37,407 bases of DNA from Clostridia bacterium (GTDB lineage Bacteria; Bacillota; Clostridia; Christensenellales; Aristaeellaceae): the NCBI GenBank assembly GCA_017476605.1, contig JAFUZM010000282.1, positions 1-37,407 on the forward strand, given 5' to 3'. The notes beneath the pieces were generated by a model. That model was not told the origin of the DNA, ran no database searches, and was given only the letters and a program-made list of their open reading frames with translations. The position numbers and the translations under genes are program-made. Below, in pieces: positions 1 to 6,969 of this stretch. The first letter of the stretch is position 1; every line of letters starts with the position of its first letter.

Positions 1-324
1 TGTGGTCGTAAATCCCGAAACCGTTTCAAAAACCGCATCCAGATAGGACGGGATTTCTCCCGAAACCGTAAGGGGAACCGCGCCGATGATACTCATCACT
101 ATCCAGCCAAGTGCCGTACAGGCCAGGCCCTCCTTCGCCTGAAAGCGAATGGTTTCCGGCCTCGTCTTGATTAAAATAAACCCAAGAATGGCACTGAGGG
201 CTGCTGTGCCAAGGAAGGCAAATCCCTCCGTTTCCATATAGATCGCAGCTACCGCCATGGGCATCACCATCATGACGGCAACGATCAGAAGGATCCATCC
301 AAGAATATAGATAATGCTCCTCAT
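1..324 (-). CDS. trkH: TrkH-family potassium uptake membrane subunit (N-terminal part)
   Basis: The first 108 codons of a membrane protein that continues past the left edge. The visible part holds two hydrophobic segments (about residues 3-30 and 37-52), a third near residues 70-85, and ends in SGFTTT. This matches the first selectivity-filter loop (SGFTTTG) of TrkH/KtrB potassium channels. TrkH forms the K+-conducting pore and is gated by the cytoplasmic TrkA ring. The ATG lies 7 bases after the trkA stop and its GAGGG ribosome site overlaps the trkA stop region, so the two are co-transcribed and probably translationally coupled. Only the N-terminal part can be judged, so TrkH versus KtrB is not resolved; the two-RCK TrkA partner favours TrkH. 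Confidence 0.88.
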   Translation of the reverse strand, partial: MRSIIYILGWILLIVAVMMVMPMAVAAIYMETEGFAFLGTAALSAILGFILIKTRPETIRFQAKEGLACTALGWIVMSIIGAVPLTVSGEIPSYLDAVFETVSGFTTT

Positions 325-331
325 ACATCCC

Positions 332-1717
332 TCACAGCAGAATATCCGCCGCATCGGACAAGCCGGTGTGTTTTGTAATGATGATCACAGAGTCACCTGC
401 CTCAATGGTATCCTGTCCACGGGGGAACAGAATTTTGCCGTTCCGGTTGACACAGGCAACCAGAAGCTGGTTCTTCATCTTGAGATTCATCAGCGGCGTT
501 CCGATCACCGGCGAGCCACGCTCAATGTGAAATTCAATAGCCTCCACGCGATTGTCAAACATGTGATACAGCGTTTCCACATTACTGCCAATGGAATTTC
601 TCCGTGCACGTACATAGGCCGTGATTTCCTCGGCACAGATGTACTTGGGGTAGACCACACTGCCCAGCTTCAGGTCATCTATGACATCATTAAAGGTGAT
701 TCGGTTGATCTTCGTAATGGTTTTAAGTCCGGGAATCCGGTTGGCATAGAGCGACATCAGAATGTTTTCCTCATCAATGCCCGTAAGCGCGGCAAAGGAT
801 TCCACCGTATCAATGCCCTCTTCCCTCAGGACCTGCTCGCTACTGCCGTTTCCATTGATGACAATGGCCTCGGGAAGAAGCGAGCTCAGTTCATCGCACC
901 GTTCCGGATTGGATTCAATAATCCGCACATCCATTTTCTGCTCAAGCAGCTGGCGGGCAAGATAATAAGAAGTTTTTCCTCCACCGATGATCATGCACGT
1001 ATGAAGGGCACCGGTTTTCATTCCAATCGCAGAGAAGATCTTATGAACATCCCTGGATGCGGCCAAAATGGTGATCTCATCTCCCGCCTGCAGCGTATCC
1101 ATGCCCTTTGGAATGGTGACCTCGCCATTCCGTTCAATGGCGCACAGGATGTATCCGAAAGAAAAGAGGCGATCCAGATCCAGAATGCGCTTTCCATCCA
1201 ATACATTGTTTTTCTGAATGGTAAAGCGAACCAGCTCCGCATGCCCTTTTGCGAAGGCATTTACGGAGAGTGCCTGGGGCCTTGAGATGATCCGTGCGAT
1301 TTCCCGGGCGGCCTCAAGATCCGGGTTGATGATCATGGCAATGCCCAGCTGCTGCCGCAAATACGGCAGTTCCTCCGAGTATTCCGGGCTTCTGACCCTT
1401 GCAATGACCGCCAGCCGTGCACCGACCTTCTTTGCAATCGTGCAGCAAAGCAGATTGATTTCATCTGAGCCGGTAACTGCAATCACGATGTCCGCTGTTC
1501 CAAGCCCTGCATCCCGCAGCACCTGCATATGGACGCCGCTGCCGACAATGCCCATGACATCATACATATCCGTGATATCCTGGATCACGCGTTCATTGGT
1601 ATCCACGACGGTGATGTCATGCCCTTCCTTAGACAGCTGTTCTACCAGCGTGCTTCCGACTTTTCCGCACCCTACAATGATAATATTCAGTGTTGGCAAC
1701 CGGCGCTTTTCCGGCAT
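332..1717 (-). CDS. trkA: Trk potassium uptake regulatory subunit TrkA (two RCK domains)
   Basis: Cytoplasmic NAD(H)-binding regulator of the TrkH potassium channel, 461 residues, the usual length for the duplicated form. The first Rossmann motif G-C-G-K-V-G is at residues 16-21 and a second (IIGGGKTSYY) starts near residue 240. Each is followed by an RCK_C-type segment (ITILAASRDV and VIIITKHT near the ends of the halves), so the protein is RCK_N-RCK_C twice. An in-frame ATG 18 bases upstream exists, but AGGGAG sits 6-8 bases before the MPEKRR start, which I therefore chose. It is the first gene of the trkA-trkH operon, with a consensus promoter about 85 bases upstream. TrkA versus a single-domain KtrA is settled by the duplication. 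Confidence 0.95.
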   Translation of the reverse strand: MPEKRRLPTLNIIIVGCGKVGSTLVEQLSKEGHDITVVDTNERVIQDITDMYDVMGIVGSGVHMQVLRDAGLGTADIVIAVTGSDEINLLCCTIAKKVGARLAVIARVRSPEYSEELPYLRQQLGIAMIINPDLEAAREIARIISRPQALSVNAFAKGHAELVRFTIQKNNVLDGKRILDLDRLFSFGYILCAIERNGEVTIPKGMDTLQAGDEITILAASRDVHKIFSAIGMKTGALHTCMIIGGGKTSYYLARQLLEQKMDVRIIESNPERCDELSSLLPEAIVINGNGSSEQVLREEGIDTVESFAALTGIDEENILMSLYANRIPGLKTITKINRITFNDVIDDLKLGSVVYPKYICAEEITAYVRARRNSIGSNVETLYHMFDNRVEAIEFHIERGSPVIGTPLMNLKMKNQLLVACVNRNGKILFPRGQDTIEAGDSVIIITKHTGLSDAADILL

Positions 1718-1799
1718 ATCGTCACTCCCTAACATATCAACTGCCAGGACAGGTCCATCGTCTCATTCTCGCTGCCCGTCCTCAAGCATATTACGGCTC

Positions 1800-1828
1800 A
1801 TTATATTCCACGGCACACTCACTGTCAA
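1800..1828 (-). promoter_or_regulatory. Promoter of trkA-trkH
   Basis: Reading the minus strand: TTGACA (1828-1823), 17-base spacer, TATAAT (1805-1800). A perfect consensus for the housekeeping sigma factor, giving a leader of about 75 bases before trkA. Confidence 0.85.
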
Positions 1829-1950
1829 ATTTTCTTTCCTCAGGTGCATTGGGACTGCCATGATGACCCGAGGCCCATACTCCTCTGCATGTACATTTGG
1901 GTCTGTTGATTCGCCAAGCCATATGTCAAGTACCTGCTTTCTGACAAAAC

Positions 1951-1966
1951 CATCGCGTACGCGATG
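1951..1966. repeat. Perfect 16-bp palindrome
   Basis: CATCGCGTACGCGATG is identical to its own reverse complement. It lies between the divergent trkA promoter and the small ORF at 2043, is not followed by a T-run, and looks more like a protein-binding site than a terminator. The regulator is unknown. Confidence 0.5.
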
Positions 1967-2042
1967 GGCATGGCTCCTCCATATTGCCGTTTCACTTGCT
2001 TTGCATATTCCGCACGCCCACTGCAAAGAAAGAAGGAACTCA

Positions 2043-2202
2043 TATGGTCCTTTTTACGCCTTTTCCCGCGATTTATGTCGACTTCGACATGATCTTTATC
2101 GGAATCTTCCTGAACACTGAGGGCATCTCCGATTTGATTACTATTCAGAGAATATCGGAATTCACCAAAAACGTTCCGCCAGATATTGTCATATACGACT
2201 AA
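2043..2202 (+). CDS. Possible small protein, 52 residues, unknown function
   Basis: A short ORF starting MVLFTPFPAIYVDF and ending PPDIVIYD. In its favour: an AAGGA ribosome site 6 bases before the ATG, a TAA stop, and a strong intrinsic terminator starting 15 bases after the stop. Against it: no family is recognised, the upstream promoter is weak, and the ORF is short enough to arise by chance. The middle (residues 16-24, MIFIGIFLN) is hydrophobic but too short for a sure membrane helix. It sits between divergent trkA and the MATE gene, which has its own promoter beyond the terminator, so this would be a single-gene unit. Confidence 0.35.
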
Positions 2203-2216
2203 TTTCTCATTTTTTT

Positions 2217-2248
2217 GCCTCTTTTCAGGAAGAAAAGAGGCTATTTTT
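2217..2248 (+). terminator. Intrinsic terminator after the small ORF
   Basis: Stem GCCTCTTTTC (2217-2226), 5-base loop, GAAAAGAGGC (2232-2241), then TATTTTTC. A perfect 10-bp stem with a U-rich tail on the plus strand. Confidence 0.8.
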
Positions 2249-2286
2249 CATACGCTTTATCCCAGATTTCTTGTAAAAAGTACCAC

Positions 2287-2315
2287 TTGCCAAATGTCGA
2301 GCAGACGCCTATAAT
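2287..2315 (+). promoter_or_regulatory. Promoter of the MATE exporter gene
   Basis: TTGCCA (2287-2292), 17-base spacer, TATAAT (2310-2315). The -10 is perfect and the -35 matches at four of six. The start codon is 42 bases downstream of the -10. Confidence 0.82.
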
Positions 2316-2357
2316 ACCGGCCGATTCCAAATGTTGAATCACTTTTTTGGAGGCCTT

Positions 2358-3785
2358 ATGACAAAAGATATGACTCGGGGAAATCCGCTACGCCTGATTC
2401 TCGGCTTTACGCTTCCCCTTCTTGCCGGAATGATCTTCCAGCAATTATACAATCTCGTCGATACCATGATCGTCGGCAGGACGCTTGGCGTCACCGCTCT
2501 GGCAGGCGTCGGTGCCACCGGCTCCATCAACTTTCTCGTGATCGGTTTCTGCATGGGCATCTGTTCCGGTTTTGCGATTCCCGTTGCCCGCTGTTTCGGT
2601 GCCGGTGATCACAAACGGCTTCGCCAGTTTGTCGGAAACGGCATTCTCCTCTGCGTTCTGTTTGGGTTCGTTTTGACGGTGATTACCGTTCTTTTCTGTA
2701 GGAACATTCTCCTCCTCATGGGCACACCGGCAGACTGCCTTGACCCTGCCCATCAGTATATCCGTGTGATTTTTGCAGGCATCCCCTGTACCCTTCTTTA
2801 TAACCTTCTCTCTGCTTACCTGCAGGCACTTGGCGACAGCAAAACCCCGCTTGCCTTCCTCGTGTTTTCCTCTGTTCTTAACGTTGCTCTGGACCTCTTC
2901 TTTATTCTGCGCCTGAACCTGGGGATCCTGGGTGCCTCCCTCGCAACCGTCATGAGTCAGGGATTTTCCGGACTCTTATGTCTTGTCTGGATTGCCCATC
3001 GCTTCCCCATTCTCCATCTCACGCGGATGGATCTGCGACCAATGGGCAGCCGCATTCACGAGCTCTGCATCACTGGCATCCCCATGGGCCTGCAGTATTC
3101 CATCACCGCCATCGGGTCCGTCATTCTTCAGATCGGTGTCAATTCCCTCGGCTCCTCTGCCGTTGCCGCCGTTACCGCTGCCAGCAAGATCGGTAATTTC
3201 CTTGCCTGCGTGCCCAACGGCCTTGGCAGCACCATGGCAACATACAGTGCGCAGAATGTCGGTGCCGGTCACTATGACCGTCTTGATCGCGGCATAAAGA
3301 CCGCCTCCCTGATGGGCGCCGTTTATTCCATCCTCGCCATCACCATCTGTCAGCTGTTCGGAACCTCGCTGGCTGCCCTGTTCATCACTGGCAGCAGCTC
3401 CAAAGAGCTCCTCGTGCTCTCTCATCAGTACCTTCTCATGAATACGCTGTTTTATCCGGCGCTTACGCTGGTTAATGTGATCCGCTTTTCCATCCAGGGC
3501 ATGGGCTTTTCCGTGTTCGCCATCTTCTCCGGTCTTATGGAGATGATCGCCCGCATTATCGCAGGTGCTGTTCTCGTTCCCGCACTGGGATTCTTTGGCT
3601 GTACACTTGCAAGTCCCCTGGCCTGGGTTCTTGCCGATCTTTTCCTCTTCCCCGCTTATGCAAGATGCAAAAAGGTGCTGCTGACAAAGGCTCATCATAC
3701 TGCTGTTCCAGCTACCGACAGCGTGAACGCCATTGAAACCTGTCCCTCCCTCTCCCCAAAACGGCAGGCCGCCCATTCTGCATGA
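2358..3785 (+). CDS. MATE-family multidrug/solute exporter
   Basis: Integral membrane protein of 475 residues with about 12 hydrophobic segments, arranged as two six-helix halves. The opening RGNPLRLILGFTLPLLAGMI followed by FQQLYNLVDTMIVGR and LAGVGATGSI is the usual N-terminus of the MATE/NorM superfamily. These proteins export cationic compounds using a Na+ or H+ gradient. The second half begins near HELCITGIPMGLQYS. The start is the ATG giving MTKDMTRG, 6 bases after TTGGAGG; an upstream in-frame ATG lacks a ribosome site. It is monocistronic, with its own promoter and a terminator-like hairpin after the stop. Substrate cannot be read from sequence. The last 35 residues are polar and divergent, as is common for MATE C-termini. 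Confidence 0.92.
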   Translation: MTKDMTRGNPLRLILGFTLPLLAGMIFQQLYNLVDTMIVGRTLGVTALAGVGATGSINFLVIGFCMGICSGFAIPVARCFGAGDHKRLRQFVGNGILLCVLFGFVLTVITVLFCRNILLLMGTPADCLDPAHQYIRVIFAGIPCTLLYNLLSAYLQALGDSKTPLAFLVFSSVLNVALDLFFILRLNLGILGASLATVMSQGFSGLLCLVWIAHRFPILHLTRMDLRPMGSRIHELCITGIPMGLQYSITAIGSVILQIGVNSLGSSAVAAVTAASKIGNFLACVPNGLGSTMATYSAQNVGAGHYDRLDRGIKTASLMGAVYSILAITICQLFGTSLAALFITGSSSKELLVLSHQYLLMNTLFYPALTLVNVIRFSIQGMGFSVFAIFSGLMEMIARIIAGAVLVPALGFFGCTLASPLAWVLADLFLFPAYARCKKVLLTKAHHTAVPATDSVNAIETCPSLSPKRQAAHSA

Positions 3786-3790
3786 CACTT

Positions 3791-3899
3791 GAGCCCTCTC
3801 TGACGAGCAACTTGGTCTTTCGGCGCAGTGACTTTTGTCAGTGCTCATTCTCTGACAAACTGTTTGCTGCGCAGGCCATCTCCTCAGAGGGCTCTTTTT
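3791..3899 (+). terminator. Terminator-like long hairpin after the MATE gene, enclosing a repeat
   Basis: GAGCCCTCT (3791-3799) pairs with AGAGGGCTC (3886-3894), followed by TTTTTATT. The 86-base loop contains the structured repeat at 3802-3872. With such a loop the outer stem may form slowly, so termination strength is uncertain. One reading is that the repeat inserted into a normal terminator loop. Confidence 0.6.
3802..3872 (+). repeat. Structured intergenic repeat, copy A
   Basis: About 71 bases, identical at 59 of 71 positions (my hand alignment, no gaps) to 36282-36352. It contains a perfect 8-bp stem TTTGTCAG (3834-3841) / CTGACAAA (3852-3859) with a 10-base loop, and an outer GCGCAG (3823-3828) / CTGCGC (3867-3872) stem. 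The inner stem is conserved between copies while the loop differs at four positions. Not coding as far as I can tell. The family is unknown to me. Confidence 0.75.
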
Positions 3900-3923
3900 A
3901 TTGTTCGGTCAAAGCGCTGCAGA

Positions 3924-3952
3924 TTGACAAAACGGGCTCATTTCTTTATACT
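3924..3952 (+). promoter_or_regulatory. Promoter of xylA
   Basis: TTGACA (3924-3929), 17-base spacer, TATACT (3947-3952). The start codon is 60 bases downstream of the -10. I see no clear XylR-type dyad or catabolite-responsive element overlapping it. Confidence 0.85.
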
Positions 3953-4011
3953 TTCCATAAGGATACAGAGACGTGACTCTGTCCAATCATAACAACACAA
4001 GGAGGAAACCC

Positions 4012-5331
4012 ATGAGCTTTTTTGACAACATCCCGCAGGTAAAGTATGAAGGACGCGACAGCAAGAACACCTTTGCCTTTAAGTACTATGATCCAAAACG
4101 TGTGATCCTCGGCAAGACCATGGAAGAACATCTTCCCTTTGCAATGGCATGGTGGCACAATCTGTGCGCCAATGGTGTTGACATGTTCGGTGTCGGAACG
4201 ACAGACAAGAGCTTTGGCTGTGTCCCTGGTACCATGGAGCATGCCAAGGCAAAAGTAGATGCCGGCATTGAATTCATGCAGAAGCTTGGCATTAAGTACT
4301 ATTGCTTCCATGATGTCGATATCGTCCCCGAGGATCCGGAGGACATCAACGTCACCAACCAGCGTCTTGACGAAATCACGGATTACATCCTTGAAAAGAC
4401 AAAGGGCACCGACATCAAGTGTCTCTGGACCACCTGCAATATGTTCGGCAATCCCCGTTACATGAACGGTGCCGGCAGCAGCAACTCCGCGGATGTCTTC
4501 TGTTTTGCCGCCGCACAGGCCAAGAAGGGCATTGAGAATGCTGTTAAGCTTGGTGCCAAGGGTTATGTCTTCTGGGGTGGCCGCGAGGGATATGAGACGC
4601 TTCTCAACACCAACATGAAGCTTGAAGAGGAAAACATCGCCCGTCTCTTCACCATGGCCCGTGACTATGGCCGCAAGATCGGCTTTACCGGTGACTTCTA
4701 TATCGAGCCGAAGCCAAAGGAGCCCATGAAGCATCAGTATGACTTCGACGCCGCGACCGCGATCGGCTTCCTCCGCAAATACGGCCTTGACAAAGACTTC
4801 AAGATGAACATTGAAGCAAACCACGCAACCCTCGCCGGACATACCCTCCAGCACGAGCTTCGCGTCTGCGCCGTAAACGGAATGATGGGCTCCGTCGATG
4901 CCAACCAGGGCGACATGCTCCTTGGTTGGGATACCGACCAGTTCCCGACAAACGTCTACGACACCACTCTTGCCATGTATGAGATCATCAAGGCAGGCGG
5001 CCTCCGTGGCGGATTCAACTTCGACTCCAAGTGCCGTCGTCCCAGCAATACATTCGAGGACATGTTCTTCTCCTATATCGCTGGTATGGACACCCTCGCT
5101 CTTGGCCTCATCAAGGCAGCCGAAATCATTGAAGACGGACGCATCGACGAGTTCGTAAAAGAGCGTTATGCAAGCTATGAGTCCGGCATCGGCAAGCGCA
5201 TCCATGACGGCACCGCCACCATGGAGGAATGTGCACAGTATGCCGCAGAACTTAAGAAGCCCGAGAATCCGGGTTCCGGACGTCAGGAGTATCTTGAGAG
5301 CATCATCAACAACATCCTCTTCCGTTCCTGA
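4012..5331 (+). CDS. xylA: Xylose isomerase
   Basis: Cytoplasmic TIM-barrel enzyme interconverting D-xylose and D-xylulose (and glucose/fructose), 439 residues, the normal size of the longer class II XylA proteins. Recognisable signatures in order: [20 protein letters not shown] near the N-terminus, [12 protein letters not shown] with the catalytic His/Asp, [13 protein letters not shown], the metal-binding stretch [31 protein letters not shown], and SVDANQGD. The start follows GGAGG by 7 bases; the longer upstream frame lacks a ribosome site. It stands alone: no xylulokinase, transporter or xylose regulator is in the window, so the pathway partners must be elsewhere. Flanked by its own promoter and a strong terminator. 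Confidence 0.97.
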   Translation: MSFFDNIPQVKYEGRDSKNTFAFKYYDPKRVILGKTMEEHLPFAMAWWHNLCANGVDMFGVGTTDKSFGCVPGTMEHAKAKVDAGIEFMQKLGIKYYCFHDVDIVPEDPEDINVTNQRLDEITDYILEKTKGTDIKCLWTTCNMFGNPRYMNGAGSSNSADVFCFAAAQAKKGIENAVKLGAKGYVFWGGREGYETLLNTNMKLEEENIARLFTMARDYGRKIGFTGDFYIEPKPKEPMKHQYDFDAATAIGFLRKYGLDKDFKMNIEANHATLAGHTLQHELRVCAVNGMMGSVDANQGDMLLGWDTDQFPTNVYDTTLAMYEIIKAGGLRGGFNFDSKCRRPSNTFEDMFFSYIAGMDTLALGLIKAAEIIEDGRIDEFVKERYASYESGIGKRIHDGTATMEECAQYAAELKKPENPGSGRQEYLESIINNILFRS

Positions 5332-5349
5332 TGTCACCCTCACCTATCC

Positions 5350-5376
5350 GAGGCTGCCACAAGGCAGCCTCTTTTC
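5350..5376 (+). terminator. Terminator of xylA
   Basis: GAGGCTGCC (5350-5358), loop ACAA, GGCAGCCTC (5363-5371), then TTTTCG. Perfect 9-bp GC-rich stem. Confidence 0.92.
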
Positions 5377-5493
5377 GTTTGTTAGATAGGGGCATCTGGC
5401 CGCCTTCCCTGTCGCCCTTTAAATCTGATCATTCCATATGTACTGTATGAAAATTTTGTTCAAACCTCCCTAATTTCCTTCATATTTTTTTAA

Positions 5494-5522
5494 TTGACAA
5501 CTCCCCGATTCCGCATTATAAT
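5494..5522 (+). promoter_or_regulatory. Promoter of the tRNA-Ile/tRNA-Asn unit
   Basis: TTGACA (5494-5499), 17-base spacer, TATAAT (5517-5522): full consensus. The first tRNA starts 12 bases after the -10. The region upstream is A/T-rich (CATATTTTTTTAA), a possible UP element, as expected for stable RNA. Confidence 0.92.
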
Positions 5523-5533
5523 TCCACCTGTTT

Positions 5534-5610
5534 GGATTGATAGCTCAGCCGGTTAGAGCACCCGCCTGATAAGCGGGAGGTCGGTGGTTCGAGTCCACTT
5601 CAATCCACCA
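5534..5610 (+). tRNA. tRNA-Ile (GAT anticodon)
   Basis: Complete cloverleaf with encoded CCA. Acceptor GGATTGA pairs with TCAATCC (5600-5606); D arm AGCTCAGCCGGTTAGAGC; anticodon stem CCCGC/GCGGG around loop CTGATAA (anticodon GAT); TYC arm GTGGTTCGAGTCCAC. It is the first gene of a two-tRNA transcript and abuts tRNA-Asn with no spacer. Confidence 0.97.
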
Positions 5611-5685
<75 letters not shown>

Positions 5686-5692
5686 AAAAAAG

Positions 5693-5717
5693 CCTGATCG
5701 AAAGATCAGGTTTTTTT
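5693..5717. terminator. Bidirectional terminator between the tRNAs and the EEP gene
   Basis: CCTGATC (5693-5699), GAAA tetraloop, GATCAGG (5704-5710), then seven T. Preceded by AAAAAAAG, so it also has a U-run on the minus strand and can end the convergent gene at 5789-6856. Confidence 0.9.
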
Positions 5718-5788
5718 GTTGCTTTCCTCAGGTGAAGCCGACCATTTTACCAGGAGCCCGGAATGGTTGATATCTATATTAAGAAGAC

Positions 5789-6856
5789 TTACGGCTCCAG
5801 CGTGAAGAGAAGACGGATCGGATTGTGATCCGAGGAGACAAAGCCTTCGTCGATGGTTTCCATGGCCTCCACCTGAACATTGGCGGAACAGATAAATCCA
5901 TCAATCAGATAGAACTGGAATCCCTGCAGATCCGCACCGGCCAGAGGCTTATCCAGGGAACGGCATGTAGGGGTTGTATTGTCCATCAGCAGGGAAAAGT
6001 TGCTGCCAAAAGCCTCCGCCTCGATGGTTCCGGGCTGCCACATCCCGCTGTATACGGGATATGCACTTTGGTCAATGTTGGTGAAACGCTGGTTGAAATC
6101 GCCACCGGCGATCACATAGTTTCCTTTGGCATACTCCTCCTCCATAAAGGAAACCAGCTGTTTCGTCTGAGCTTCCTTTCCCGCGCCGGAATCATAGGCT
6201 TCCAGGTGCAGGTTGATCAGCACCAGTTCCCGATCCGTTCCCAGAACAGGAAAACGGCTGACCAGCAGACATCTTTTGAGGTTCACGATTCGGACGGGCC
6301 AGGAAAAGGGACAGGGCAAGGAGATCCGTTCCGCCATGGTCGCCGGGGCCCGGGACAGGGTGAACAGGCCGCCTTCCACATGCCCGATGGGCGGAATGGG
6401 ATATGGGACAAACAGAGCATTAAAGTTGTAGGCAAAGGACTCGTCCGCTCCGGGGATCGCTTCCCGTAATACAGTCCGTTCATCAATTCCGTAACTGCGG
6501 GAGGAGTTGATGTCCACCTCCTGCAAAAGGACCAGATCCGGATTCAGTTTTTTGAGCGTCTCCCGTATGCCGCCCAGGTTCTCTTCCACCCGTTCCCGGG
6601 AGGAGGAATAGACAGATTTTCCGCCGTCCATAAAGAAATCCGCATTATCGCTCAGGGCACCATACCCCGTGTTCCAGCTGACCAGGGAAATGGATTTGCC
6701 TGTTTCCAGCAACGCCTCCACTTCATGTGCACCTGTCACGGTCTCCACATCTTTGGGTCGGTATTCTGCAATGCTCAGGACACCCAAACCGATGGCGACG
6801 ATAAGCACCAGGGAAATCAGAATGCGGAAAACAACTTTCAGAATTTTAAGGAACAT
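5789..6856 (-). CDS. Membrane-anchored endonuclease/exonuclease/phosphatase-fold protein
   Basis: 355 residues: a single N-terminal hydrophobic helix (about residues 5-28) and a soluble EEP (DNase I-like) domain. The metal-dependent phosphodiesterase motifs are all visible: VSWNTG (Asn), LLQEVD (Glu), INLHLEAY (His), IAGGDFNQRF (Asp and Asn) and SSDHNPI near the C-terminus (Asp-His). The fold hydrolyses phosphodiesters in nucleic acid, inositol phosphates or lipids; sequence alone does not choose among them. The helix followed directly by the domain suggests an enzyme anchored with the catalytic part outside, which would favour an envelope or extracellular substrate. The start has GGGAGGG 7 bases upstream. 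It is a single gene convergent with the tRNAs and shares their terminator. I found no clear promoter. Confidence 0.85.
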   Translation of the reverse strand: MFLKILKVVFRILISLVLIVAIGLGVLSIAEYRPKDVETVTGAHEVEALLETGKSISLVSWNTGYGALSDNADFFMDGGKSVYSSSRERVEENLGGIRETLKKLNPDLVLLQEVDINSSRSYGIDERTVLREAIPGADESFAYNFNALFVPYPIPPIGHVEGGLFTLSRAPATMAERISLPCPFSWPVRIVNLKRCLLVSRFPVLGTDRELVLINLHLEAYDSGAGKEAQTKQLVSFMEEEYAKGNYVIAGGDFNQRFTNIDQSAYPVYSGMWQPGTIEAEAFGSNFSLLMDNTTPTCRSLDKPLAGADLQGFQFYLIDGFICSANVQVEAMETIDEGFVSSDHNPIRLLFTLEP

Positions 6857-6969
6857 CGTTTTTCCCTCCCAGTTACTATTGATTACTTAAACACCGCAAG
6901 ATAAAAATGGAACTTCTATTTGGATGATTCTCCGGAAAAATGTCATAGTCAGCGTTTCATTCTTGTGCA

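Larger units (their letters stand above)
1718..2042. other. Intergenic region between trkA and a small plus-strand ORF
   Basis: About 325 bases without a convincing gene. It holds the trkA promoter (1800-1828) and a perfect 16-bp palindrome (1951-1966). Minus-strand reading frames here run through the trkA promoter and match no family I know, so I do not call them. A weak plus-strand promoter candidate (TTGCCG at 1984-1989, TATTCC at 2006-2011, 16-base spacer) precedes the small ORF at 2043. Confidence 0.5.

Noticed and set aside
1763..2043. Minus-strand frames of 67 and 87 codons upstream of trkA
   Set aside because: Both run toward or through the consensus trkA promoter, match no known family and compete with each other.
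1218..2120. A 300-codon plus-strand open frame over trkA
   Set aside because: It lies antisense to clear trkA coding sequence and has no ribosome site or recognisable product.
3946..5343. A 465-codon minus-strand open frame over xylA
   Set aside because: Antisense shadow of a highly conserved xylA; codon bias of xylA keeps the opposite frame open.
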